Shown here one piece after another: positions 1-10,905 of a stretch of 64,000 nt of DNA; the first letter of the stretch is position 1; the number at the start of each line of letters is the position of its first letter. Source of the stretch: Flammula alnicola (Eukaryota > Basidiomycota > Agaricomycetes > Agaricales > Strophariaceae). The translations under genes were made by a program, and so were the position numbers. The notes beneath the pieces were generated by a model. That model ran no database searches. It was not told the origin of the DNA and saw only the letters and a program-made list of their open reading frames with translations. The stretch lies in the NCBI GenBank assembly GCA_015499995.1, contig JADNRV010000065.1:124001-188000 (forward strand), written 5' to 3'.

Positions 1-1535
1 GCACTGCGTAGACTGAGGATGAGCCTCGAGACCATCAGGCTCGTAATTCTACCGGTAGTAAATAAAAGTCTTATTAAAGGTCGACATCTGTAATCTCCGT
101 CGATTTACTCACAATGAACTGAAAGCTGCGTTTATGGCTTTCAAGTTATCCTAGAGCATATTTTGTTATGATAGCACGGGATTTAAACAAGTATATCTCA
201 CGAACCGGCGCAAACTACGATTGGAAGGAATCAGAAAAACCTTCGAGAAGTTAGGGAATGACTCACTATGAACAGGAGGGCAGTGACCACATTGGCGGCA
301 AAGATGACTGCAAAGTAAATCACTCCTGTATTCAAGTTAACCGCTGTCAGATATTCAAAACATCTAAATTCAAATAAGTAATTCGGACAGACCATCGCGA
401 AAGATACGAGTTATGAGTGAATGTGCAGTTCCTCGGGTTACACGATGAAGCATAATGGTACGCCACAATGTGAATAAGAACATAGCAGTATCTGAAAAAA
501 AAAAGGATAAGACGGATCAGCTTTGGTCAACTCGAGGCGAGAGAAGAGGGTGGGGTATTACCAAAAAAGAGTTCAGCTATCCAGGTGAAAGAAAAGCGGC
601 TGGAGACTGACATATCAACCATAGGCGAGAACGCTATACTGGACGGATTACTCACATTTGATTCCGTCCTACGAGGACACACTGGGATGCCAAGATTCCT
701 GTGAAGTCAGTGCGTCAGTCGAATTATTTTCGGAATATAGTTAGGCATATTTTTTACCTGGTGGGAGTTCGAGCATTGTTCCGTCAGTGAACGACCACTA
801 AATAATAAGCATTAAGGAAAGGCTTGTAATCACTGACAAGGTCTCCTACAATCTTGAGCGCCAGCTCTGCTATCAATAGAAACGCTCCACTCGCGACGAC
901 GACTCTACTTCCTGCATAGATGGCGTAAAGGCGTATTAGAAAGATGGCTTCACATTCCATTAGCCAGGTATTTTTCATCCACCAAGACGAGGAACTTACT
1001 GCCTATAATCGCTGCCATGAGAAGTCTCACGATTTCGGGGAAAAGAACATATCGATTGCATACTTCTGGGCTCCAGTTATCGAAGTTGGCTTTTGAATGA
1101 AGCGTGGTCAGGGCTAATCTGTGGTGCTTGTATAGCTGTGTACCTACAGACGATGATAACAATAAAGGCTAATGGTGGAAAATAACGGTTCTTGTTAAGA
1201 ATTCGAATTCAGCATTTCGCTTAGAAAACATATGCAATAGATGAGTTGGACCTACCAAAAACCAAAGAATTGTAAATGGAGTAAACTTCCTCATCCAAAT
1301 GCTCTCGACCTCCTCTCCAAAAGTGATCACAATGTCATAAAAGAGCATGACTACTTGTACGTGAGAATACGGCTGGATGACGGACTGGATAGGACCAACC
1401 ACAAGATGCTAAAGAATATATCTTGACAGCCGTTCTAGCAAAGGAAGTGAGTAGTTGCAGAGGAGGGTGCATCATTGGGACAAACAGATTGGAAACGATG
1501 TTGTCCAGCTGATTTTGAGTAAGTTCGGCCTCCAT
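1..1535 (-). CDS. DUF6533-domain multi-pass membrane protein, C-terminus beyond the window
   Basis: A spliced minus-strand gene can be followed from an ATG at 1535 (MEAELTQNQLDNIVSNLF) to the left edge. Exons separated by short introns encode the DUF6533 signature (YDIVITFGEEVESIWMRKF, about 1240-1355), an NWSPEVC segment, the helix IFLIRLYAIYAG, then WSFTDG and LPPG, FTWIAELFFDTAMFLF, an RDGVIYFAVIFAAN segment, and finally ITSLMVSRLILSLRS at the very edge. One clear intron lies at about 950-1000 and others at about 690-760, 480-580 and 320-360. The order of segments follows the whole family. Family members are fungal integral membrane proteins of unknown function; no function can be inferred here. 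The junctions at 60-230 were not resolved, so the last part of the model is approximate. The gene appears intact. Confidence 0.75.
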
Positions 1536-1836
1536 GATAGCGGTCAAGATGATAGCGGTCAAGAGCGCAACACGTCAATGTACTCAGTCTCTCGGAGGCC
1601 AGAGGGGCAAAAAATGCGGTTAGCGCCGCATTGAAAAAGAAAACGTCACTTTTATCTGTTTAGCCTTCACCCAGTAGGAAGAACAACAGTCGTGGATTGC
1701 GTATTCTTACCTGTCGCAAACCTGTGGTTCTGGGAGAATCAAAGGAGAAGATCATTTGTTGAGCTATATCGTGCCTGTTCGATAAGTGATGTGATCGGTA
1801 CCATGGCCAGAAAATAGCTGACTGACAGTGTCAAGC
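1536..1836. other. Intergenic spacer
   Basis: No supported gene. It holds the likely promoter of the minus-strand DUF6533 gene, whose ATG is at 1535. The tandem GATAGCGGTCAAGAT just above the ATG (1540-1562) is a short direct duplication. Confidence 0.4.
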
Positions 1837-1910
1837 TGCACATAGGGAAGCTACAGTGTAACCTATGATACGACGTAGCGAATGCATACATTGTACCGTA
1901 TGATACGGGG

Positions 1911-1999
1911 CCAGCGAATTCGCTGGATGACCTATAACACCTTCTAAATTGAGCGTACCTACATTGTATCGTATCATACGGGCCCAGCGAATTCGCTGG
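1911..1999. repeat. Two 16-bp perfect palindromes in the left arm
   Basis: The palindrome CCAGCGAATTCGCTGG occurs at 1911-1926 and 1984-1999. Each is preceded by a copy of ACATTGTA.CGTAT.ATACGGG, so the pair is a roughly 73-bp direct repeat with an inner palindrome. The same pair occurs in mirror image in the right arm at 5135-5150 and 5208-5223. The position near both ends suggests a transposase-binding site, which is inference. Confidence 0.7.
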
Positions 2000-2204
2000 A
2001 GCAGTCCACGGCACTCAAACTGAGTCCCGGGACCCATTGGCACTCATTCGGGACCCATCTCGGGGCCGATTTCTGGCACCGGCACTTGATATGCAACTGG
2101 CAGTTTTTCGGGAGTGGACTGCCCTGAAAAGTGCAGTAATGGAGTGTGTTAGAGTAAATTAATATTAGATGCTGTGGCAACCAAGATGACATTAATACAA
2201 TTTG

Positions 2205-3215
2205 ATTGAAAGGCAGGAATACAGGCTTCGGAAAAATTGTTAGGATGCCGGCAGGTCACCTAAGAGTTGGCACCAGGACCGGCACTGGGCATAGATGCAC
2301 GGGAATGGTGTGCGTCTAAATAAATTACTATTATATGTATTTTTGATGAAATGAACATAATGTAAGTTGACTGAAAGACAGGAATACAGGCTTCGGAAAA
2401 ATTGTTAGGGTGCCGAGAGGTCACCTATGAGTCGGCACCGGGACCGGCAGTGGGTATAGATGCACAGGAATGGTGCGTGTCTAAATAAATTACCATTATA
2501 TGTATTTTTGATGAAATGAGCATCACGTAAGTTGACTGAAAGACTGGGATACAGGCTTCGGGAAAATTGTTAGGGTGCCGAGAGGGCACCTATGAGTCGG
2601 CACCGGGGACCGTCACTGGGCATAGATGCACGGGAATGGTGTGCGTCTAAATAAATTATTATTATATGTATTTTTGATGAAATGAACATAATGTAAGTTG
2701 ACTGAAAGACTGGAATACAGGCTTCGGAAAAATTGTTAGGGTGCCGACAGGTCACATATGAGTCGGCACCAGGACCGGCAGTGGGTATAGATGCACAGGA
2801 ATGGTGCACGTCTAAATAAATTCCTATTATATGTGTTTTTGATGAAATGACCATAATGTGAATGGATTGAAATCCTGTGATATATGCATCAGAAAAATTA
2901 TTAGGGTGCCAGCAGGTCACCTATGAGTTGGCATTGGCACCAGGACTGGGCACAGGTGGATGGGAATCATGCGCATCTAAATAAACTACCATTATATGCA
3001 TTTTCGATGAAATCGGTTGACTGAAAGACTGGAATATAAGCTTTGCAAACATTGTTAAGGTGCTGGCAGGTTGCCTATGAGTCAGCATCAGCACCAGGGC
3101 TGGGAAGAGATAGACAAGAATGGTGTGCATCTAAACAAATTAGCATTATATGTCTTTTCACTGAAATAAGGGTAATGTGAGTTAATTCAAATGCTGGAAT
3201 ATAAGCTTGGTTTTA
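2205..3215. repeat. Left subterminal tandem array, about 165-bp unit
   Basis: Six to seven tandem units spaced about 165 bases, marked by AGGCTTCGGAAAAATTGTTAGG or close variants at about 2223, 2388, 2553, 2719, 2884, 3038 and 3203. Each unit also contains the alternating GTCGGCACCGGGACCGGCA segment. Units near the core are more diverged. The array is inverted relative to 3990-4935. Confidence 0.85.
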
Positions 3216-3557
3216 TCAATCTTCAAATTGAGTTCTGTTCGCATCATTTTGGTCAGTCATTTTGGTTGCAGATCCAAGGGGATGGGCACGAGGACAACAT
3301 TCCATGAGACATATGGCCTCTTTCTACACTGGAATAACAGATAGGAATGAGCACTTACAGTGATGGATCATAGGCCATTTTTTCAATTAGAATATTCAAG
3401 ATGGATTCTCTCTCCTCAAACTCTGTAGGATCTTCAGAAGCTACTAGCTTTGGGAGAGATGTGATACCATAATACTATACATCAGTCTCTTTGTCAGTTG
3501 CATCCTTCATAAGTGCAGCCTGCAGAGCATTATATTGGTCCTTGCCTTTCAATAGGT

Positions 3558-3806
3558 TTAACTTAACAAATTTTGAACAATGAAATAGTTGCATGCAATC
3601 TCTCTAAGATGGGAAATCATTTCAGCCACAGTGTACAGAGAATAATAGTGAGCATTCTTGTCTTTGGCCAGAAAGGCATTTAATAGGATTGTGAGTAATG
3701 AGGCAGCATGGATAATTGTACCCTTTTTATTTGCAAATCTCATATACCCACCAATAAAATGCAAGACATGATTAGCTGAAGTGATGCCCATCTTGATAGA
3801 TAGCAC
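3558..3806 (-). other. Unrecognised 82-codon reading frame in the fold-back core
   Basis: This is the only reading frame of note in the AT-rich core. It begins MLSIKMGITSANHVLHF and has no motif I recognise. Further open minus-strand stretches lie downstream (3300-3550), interrupted by stops. It could be a decayed remnant of a captured gene or of a transposase. No function is proposed. Confidence 0.25.
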
Positions 3807-3989
3807 TCACACTAGCAAGGACTTGAATTCATCTTGGAATTTTTGCTTTCTGATAAGATTTACTCCTTTTTTGGAGACATAAATATTGGGGAGTGTGCCA
3901 TAGTTAAGTGATTAGTTGCAGATAGCCAACATACATTTCACAGTAAGTCAATTTCGCAAACACATAACATTAATTTACCTATAGGCACT

Positions 3990-4935
3990 CCATTTCTGTG
4001 TTTCTATGCCTGGCACTGGGGTCAGTGCCAACCCATAGGTGGCCTGTCAGCACCCTAGAAATTTCTCCAAAGCCTATATTCCAGCATTTTAATCAACTCA
4101 CATTATGCTCATTTCATCAAAAATGCATATAACATTAATTAATTTAGATGCGCACTATTCCCATCCACCTCTGCCCAATTGCAGTGCCGATGCTGACTCA
4201 TAGGTGACCTGCCGGTACCCTAGCAATTTTTCCGATTCTTATATCACAGGATTTCAATCCATTCACATGATGGTCATTTTGTCAAAAACACATATAATAG
4301 TAATTTATTTAAACGCGCACCATTCCCATGCATCTATACCCACTGCCGGGCCCGGTGCCGACTCATACGTGACCTGTCGGCACCCTAACAATTTTTCCGG
4401 AACTTATATCCTAGTCTTTCAGTCAACTTAGATTATGCTCATTTCATCAAAAACACCTATAATAGTAATTTATTTAGACATGCACCATTCCCGTGCATCT
4501 ATACCCAGTGCCGGTCCAGTGCCGGTCCCGGTGCCGACTCTTACGTGACCTGTCGGCACCTTAACAAATTTTCCGAAGCTTGTATTCCATCATTTCAATC
4601 AACTCATATTACGCTCATTTCATCAAAAACACATATAATAGTAATGTATTTAGACATGCACCATTCCTGTGCATCTATACCCTGTGCCGGTCCCGGTGCC
4701 GACTCATAGGTGCCCTCTCGGCACCCTAACAATTTTTCCGAAGCCTGTATTCCTGTCTTTCAGTCAACTTACATTATGTTCATTTCATCAAAAATACATA
4801 TAATAGTAATTTATTTAGATGCACACCATTCCCGTGCATCTATGCCCAGTGCCGGTCCTGGTGCCAACTCTTAGGTGACCTGCCGGCATCCTAACAATTT
4901 TTCCGAAGCCTGTATTCCTGCCTTTCAATCAAATT
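3990..4935. repeat. Right subterminal tandem array, about 165-bp unit
   Basis: Mirror-image partner of the left array. CAATTTTTCCG-type marks occur at about 4064, 4225, 4389, 4567, 4729 and 4895, again about 165 bases apart. The outermost units are nearly identical to the left arm, while the innermost are diverged. Confidence 0.85.
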
Positions 4936-5297
4936 GTATTAATGTCATCTTGGTTGCCACAGCATCTAATATTAATTTACTCTAACACACTCCATTACTG
5001 CACTTTTCAGGGCAGTCCACTCCCGAAAAACTGCCAGTTGCATATCAAGTGCCGGTGCCAGAAATCGGCCCCGAGATGGGTCCCGAATGAGTGCCAATGG
5101 GTCCCGGGACTCAGTTTGAGTGCCGTGGACTGCTCCAGCGAATTCGCTGGGCCCGTATGATACGATACAATGTAGGTACGCTCAATTTAGAAGGTGTTAT
5201 AGGTCATCCAGCGAATTCGCTGGCCCCGTATCATACGGTACAATGTATGCATTCGCTACGTCGTATCATAGGTTACACTGTAGCTTCCCTATGTGCA

Positions 5298-5949
5298 AGC
5301 CGCTCGGCGCGCTGGAAAACACTGTTGATCATCTTCCCACGATACTCCAGATCGGTCTTCTGACTCTAATGCGACCGGGCTCAGCGAGAGTTCCAAGTTC
5401 AGCCACTGGTGACTGGTAGGGCATGGATTAAACAGTATCATATATCTTTTCAGCATCTTGGTTTGTTCGAAGACAAGTATCTAAGAACCTACTTAACTAG
5501 AGGATGCTGGTTGGATGCTGCTGCTGCCAAGCTTGCTATATTGGGCGAACTTTGAAGGTACGCAGCTTCAGAATGAGTATTGAGAATTCTGCTTCTCGAG
5601 GTTATCGTGATGGTGGCTGAAAGATATTTCTAGGATGTTGGCATACGGAAGAGATGTATATGATGAGGACCTGACTTCTCGGAGCGAAGGAATGCTGGAT
5701 GACAGAACGAGAGTTACATGTATATTAATAGTATGATAGCTTTCGCATAGCAGCCATCTTGACAATGATAACGGTTCTGACCTATCCGATAGAAAAGAGG
5801 ACTCATTATTCCACCGAAAAAATACCTCCTAGCCAATTCTTCTAATTGAAAGCTCCTTATATTCGATGGCTACCATCATGAACGAACACAGGCCTCTAGG
5901 TGTGTTCAGTGATTTATTTCAAACTATCAAATTCTGGTCACATTCCAGT
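5298..5949. other. Spacer without a recognisable gene
   Basis: No coherent coding sequence was found between the fold-back element and the DUF6535 pseudogene. The part next to 5950 may be further decayed 3' sequence of that pseudogene. Confidence 0.35.
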
Positions 5950-6802
5950 GTATGTTCGAGAAACGACGGGTGAAACCTACGGTTTGTGACAGCAGGAGAC
6001 ATCTCAAACGCAGACGGTTCCATGGGATCGCGACGGTATGTTCAAGTGCCATTATTATTACCCCATTAAAAGTCAATTAAACCGGCGAAAAACAGCAGAA
6101 GGGCGACCTGGAGAAGCAGGGTAGTCCGGCAAACATTCGACACATATACCATCTCGCTTGACTTCTACATGCATGTGAAACATAACGAGCACCTCTTCCA
6201 GTGAAAGCCCATCGGTATTCAAATTGCCGCTGTTCCCGTATCCATTGTAAAGGTATTATGTCGACGAGGATAGTTGTGAGGCTCATAACAAGGCTGACAA
6301 ACCAGAATGTGTGGACACAGTGAAGACGGGGATGGTAAGAAGGGTAGAGAGGTAAAATTGATCGCAGGCATCGATTCAGAAGTCACCACGGAGCCGTTGA
6401 GATTGTTGTCGAGTCTAGGTGCCGCAATTTCTGATAATATCTTGATACATCTGGATCTGGTTGAAGGCTCTTGTACGACTGCCCCAAAAATGCTATTACA
6501 ACAGCTGAGAAAGACCAGCCTGTGAAAAGCGTAAATCGTGTAAGCATTGAGCAAGGCCCAGCCAGGTTCATGCATATGCGTTAGTTGCACTCACGAATAT
6601 CAGGAGGTTTTGGACCTCGTCGTTCCACGCATCGCACTGAACTTGATCTTTCTTCAAGAGAGGCTCGAGTAGCATCTCCCAAGGATCAGACTCAGACTTC
6701 AGGACTTGAAATCTGTATGCATCACCGCATTTCCACTGAGCGAAAGCAGAGACTGTGACTCATACATACCTTGTGTTGGTTTTCGTCTGTTTCCTTTGCC
6801 AT
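5950..6802 (-). pseudogene. DUF6535 membrane-protein pseudogene, several frameshifts
   Basis: An ATG at 6802 opens MAKETDENQHK. A 34-base intron-like gap is followed by WKCGDAYRFQVLK, then DPWEMLLEPLLKKDQVQCD, the usual start of a DUF6535 domain. After an intron the family segment reading roughly AGLFSAVV is out of frame, because the run reads GGTCTTTCTC where one more T would keep frame. Downstream pieces of the domain lie in different frames: SYKSLQPDPD, IKILSEIAA, FWFVSLVMSLTTILV, IIPLQWIRE, WYMCRMFAGLP and LLLQVALLLFFAGLIDF, the last followed by a stop. The family is of unknown function and is common and often degraded in Agaricomycetes. At least three frame changes make decay more likely than a sequencing error. 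Confidence 0.75.
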
Positions 6803-7019
6803 TTGAGATAAAGATAGTAGGTTGATAAATCCTGGAAGGCGAGGGATATTGCACTCTGTCCAGCGGCTGTGGCATATATTAGATTAGATAGTCGCGACTC
6901 GCATGAGTTGCTTCGATTCGTGTGAAATTTGGTAGACGTCTTTCACGCCGAAGAGTAAATTTCCTCTCTCTATCGTCAAGAATATTTGTACATTTCGTCA
7001 AGTACACTAAGCATACTAC

Positions 7020-10000
7020 TCAAGCGCCTATGTGAATGAACGGCACCCAGGAGAGAAACGATTTCTTTGCCGGAGATTCCTCTTGGAGGCGTTTGACGGC
7101 CACATGCAGAGCATGAGCCGCTTCAGTTGTGTCAGGGGCAGCTTTACCTCTGAACAAATGGCTATATACGGCCTTTGCGACGAGAGGCGCGTCATTGTCA
7201 GAAATTGACCACATCGTGCCAATTACGCCCTGAAATCCAGCCGAAAGCATCCCAGCCGCTAGATGAACGGATTCTTCAGCGAGCAATTCATCACCCGTAG
7301 CTGTTTGACAGGCTGAGAGAAAGGCTAACTCGGCATGTGGAAGGTTGAGTTTCGCAATATCGGAAATGCTCAACTTGGCGTTTTCGGCGAGGAGGAGCGC
7401 GCTCTCGGTTGAGACTGATGTATTTTGCACTCCGTGGCATGCAAAATGTACAAAGTTGGATGCTTTCATGCCAGCAATGACATTCTCCACTGTGGCGTCG
7501 GATTCCATTAGCCGCAATACTGGAAAATCTGAGACGGCTATCTCGATTGCGTCAATTTCCTCCTGGACACAGGGAAGTTCGGACTCGATGGGCAGAGCGA
7601 CTGTAAGAACCTGGCGCTTAGATATGTTTCTGGGGCGACCCGTGGTGATCAGGGAAGAGATGGAAGGAAGGTATGATGATACGACGAAATCTGAGAGCTT
7701 TGATCCTGACGAAATACCAGGTGCGTACAAACCAGCGGCGTGGATCGGAAGGAAAGCCAGAGAACCCGTTAGACACCACCATATACGAGGCATGTTCTCT
7801 GTTGAAGGTACCTATTCGGAGAAAAATATGTAAACCATTTAGCGGAAACCTGTACAAAACCCTCCACACCTTGATACCCACGCCATCCAATACAGGTTTC
7901 GCGACACATAACCACAGTTTTGACAAAATGTTTTCAAAGACGATTTCCGGGTTAACTTTAGGTCGCTTTGAAAAAGGTGATTTACGAGCCCTCTGGCTAC
8001 CACGGAGAGCACCCCTCCTCCTGAGTACATCTCGCAATGACTCCAGCAATCCACTCGCATCGGCGGCGCTGAACTGTTCCAGTGGAATATGCACGACCTC
8101 ATCGCAGTTAGGCATGAGAACCAGCACATCGCACCTATATTGACTGACATTGATCGTAACAATAGGGCCACCACGGGCAGAGGGGAGAAGTTGCTCGAGT
8201 TTCTTGGGGCGTAAAAAGTTGCCGAAACCTTCTAAGGATCGGATGCTCTCGATAAGTTGATCTCTCTCATGTGCTACATCATGATATCGCTCAGGGTTGG
8301 TCGTGGGGGAACTTGTAGCCTCTAATCGTTCAGATAAACGCTGCAGGTTAGTTGCAAGTTTGGGGTGAGCACGAGCGAGGTCGCCTGCTGGAGTGCGAAG
8401 TTCGATTAATTGTGCCCAGATGACTGATCGGCCCTGCTCCAGCCATTCAATGGCAATATCATACTGGGATTGTTCGATAGCAGCCGCGACAGCATCTACA
8501 ACAACCTCTCCTGCCTCGAAAAGCTGTTGATGACGCAAAGGAATGGACAGACCGAGCCAAGCGAGCCGAGGAAGAAGCTCCATAGATAGAGCATACGCAG
8601 CCATGGGATTTCCGTGCCGGAAGTATCTGGCACAATGAGCCCAAAAGGAAGCAGCGCGGAATTTCCAACGTATCGAACCCGTCCTTGACGACGCTGCGGC
8701 TGATAAGCAGGAACATGCATCTTCGAGATCCTGGGTGTCGCGGAGGATTTCGAAGCGACCTGGAAGCCAGCGCCCTAGTTCGAAGAGAAGGTCAACTTTG
8801 AATGGGTGGAAGTCGGGCGTCAGTTCTACAGCCTGCCTGAGCGATGTAATACATTTGCTGATGTCGTCCACATTACGCAATCGCACGAATCGTTGAGCGA
8901 ATGCTATAGCGTAATCTTTCAGGATGTAGGCCTTCGTGTAATCGTTTTCCTGAAAACATTTCAGCGCTTGATCAAGAAGCTGGATAGCTTTCTCGACGTC
9001 CTCGAGATCACCCAGGATCCTAAAGCGGTGTAGCAGAGCCATGGCGTGGTAGCTCAGATCTGAAGCCTGGTTTGAAATGTTATGTCCGACATCTGGGGTA
9101 TTTTTGTCGTAGATCGCAATCGCCTCGTTGATATCGTCAAGACTGCCGACAAGTTCCGTTCGGTTCATGAGCAGCGTTGCGATATTGAGGGCGGCATCAA
9201 CAGTGTGATTGGGTGGAGCCGATCGCTGGGCATCCAAGAACATCTTGGCGCTCCTGTTGAAATCGCCGATATCACGAAGAAGGGCAAAGCGGTCCAAAAG
9301 TGAAGCGCCGAGATTATTCAGAAGTAGATATCTGTCAGGATCCTGGCCATGGTCAGGGAAAAGCTGAACAGCGTCCTCCAAAGCATTCACAGACCTGTTG
9401 AGGTCGTCGAGGTTTCCTAACCAACGGAAGCGCGTGAGGAGTGAGAACCCCAGACTGGTTGATACGTCAAGGTATGGAGAATGTCCATCAGAGGTCAGCC
9501 GAACGGCGTCCTCATACATGACTATAGCTCTCGTGAGGTCTCCATTTATCTTGAACCGGTCAAAATGTTTCGAAAGCAGCTTCGCCACCGTATGAAGCCA
9601 GGTCGGCTTCTTCGGGTATGTGTCCGGGAGACGCTTGGCGGCGTCCTCGAGCATAGCGAGACCCGACTCCGTGATTTCACCAAGGTCATCCATTTTCATC
9701 AACCGAGCTTCAAGTAAAAGACCAAGATTGTGTAACCGCACATTGTCCTGACTGATATTATCCGAAAACAGTCGATCTGCTGTGTCCTTGACCGCCAGAG
9801 CAAGCTTAGCGAAGTCCATAGCATCTTCAAATCGGTTGAAGTGCTCTACATAGTACTTGAATGCGTCATGGGGGGATGGCTCTTCTTTCGAGCTCAGAAG
9901 CGTGAGGTATCCACCATTCTGGAGAGTCGAAATTGCCTCGTCAAAATCGGTTAAATCGCCGCGTCGATTGAAGCGAGAGAAGAGGGTTCGACAGAGATTG

Positions 10001-10338
10001 TCCATAACCTCTGGCTTCCTCGTACTGTCGATCCATCGAGTTTCATGTACCGCGCTTTTCAATGCAGATATGGATATATCGAGATCGCCGAGATCTCCGA
10101 CATGCTCGAAGCGAACGAGGTGTGCAAACCCAAGATCGTTCAGCCGTATGGCTTTCTGAGAGTCGTCCTTGGACGTAAGCTGCACAGCGTCCGCATAAAA
10201 CATGATAGATTTATCGATATCACCGACATCTCTGAGCCGTTGAAAACGCTGGAAAACGGAATGACCCAAATTGCTGAGGACGGAAGGTCTCGCGGGGTGA
10301 ATTTCTTCGTGTGTTAATGTCAGCTCTAGAGCCTCCTG
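7020..10338 (-). pseudogene. TPR-CHAT protein, 3' half of a transposon-split gene
   Basis: The minus-strand reading frame enters at the target duplication (QEALELTLTHEE), runs through about 15 degenerate TPR-like units of the type LLNNLGASLLDRF...GDFNRS, and ends in a CHAT protease-like domain. A 58-base intron (7812-7869, GTGTGG...AATAG) joins LDGVGIK to VPSTENMPRIWWCLTG. The CHAT domain carries FVHFACHG and LSACQTA, the expected His and Cys of this clan CD peptidase-like family. The stop is at 7020. CHAT proteins with TPRs are caspase-related and in several systems act in regulated cleavage or cell death; the role here is unknown. The upstream half lies at 21020-23105, beyond a 10.7 kb transposon, so this part has no start of its own. 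An isolated downstream transcript from an internal ATG (10269) is conceivable. Confidence 0.85.
10331..10338. repeat. Left 8-bp target-site duplication GCCTCCTG
   Basis: Identical to 21020-21027. Removing everything from 10339 to 21027 restores the TPR reading frame (SLSQEA followed by LELTLTHEE). Confidence 0.9.
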
Positions 10339-10905
10339 AAAAATCCATATGGTTCCCGATTAAACTTTGAACCATGCCTAAGGGAAGGGTTGATTAAATA
10401 ATCCCTAGTTTAAACGAAATTGAGCCTCAAATACAAGGAGTAAGACAGATTAAACATGGCCAGATTAATCGCCTGATTAAACATGTTTCAAATCTTACAG
10501 GACACACTGATGGACAGAGAATGAGGAACTGTTTAAACTGCCAACTAGTTTAAACGAACTTGAGCCTCAAATACAAGGATTAAGCATAGCCAGATTAATT
10601 GCCCCTGATTAAACATGTTTAAAATCTTACAGAACACGTGGATTGGTAGAGAATGAGGAATTGTTTAAACCGCTAACTAGTTGATAAATACAAGTGACCA
10701 GCATTCGTGTAATGGGCTGTTCAAACTGGGATGTTTAAACATGAATTGATAGAAATTAAACCACTTTATTAAACTGTACCAGATTAAGTCATGCCATAGA
10801 AAATCGTATCAGGCAGTTTAAATGGATTAATACCGATGAAACACAGATTACAAACATGGAGAGCACAGAAAAAGAAGGACGCGGAGAGGTTTAAACGATA
10901 AGGTA
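10339..10905. repeat. Left subterminal TTAAAC repeat region of the KDZ element
   Basis: No gene. The motif GATTAAAC, its variants and the palindrome GTTTAAAC recur roughly every 20-30 bases on both strands. A 140-bp unit beginning CTAGTTTAAACG is duplicated in tandem at about 10405-10544 and 10545-10681. Dense short motifs next to the ends are typical of transposase-binding subterminal repeats, which is the inferred role. Confidence 0.8.

Larger units (their letters stand above)
1837..5297. mobile_element. Fold-back element with very long terminal inverted repeats
   Basis: Bases 1837 onward are the mirror image of 5297 backward (paired positions sum to 7134). The outer 600 or so bases of each arm are nearly identical, with only one or two mismatches noticed. 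The pairing then continues, more diverged, through arrays of about 165-bp tandem repeats. Each end starts TGCACATAGGG. The 3-base sequence AGC borders both ends and may be a target duplication, but three bases are weak evidence. The core (about 3215-3985) holds only a short minus-strand reading frame and no recognisable transposase. It is therefore probably non-autonomous. Superfamily not assigned. Confidence 0.75.

Noticed and set aside
1834..5300. AGC as a firm target duplication of the fold-back element
   Set aside because: Three bases can match by chance and the boundary is uncertain by one or two bases.
7345..8143. Plus-strand open frames opposite the CHAT domain
   Set aside because: They mirror a minus-strand coding region with strong family motifs and have none of their own.
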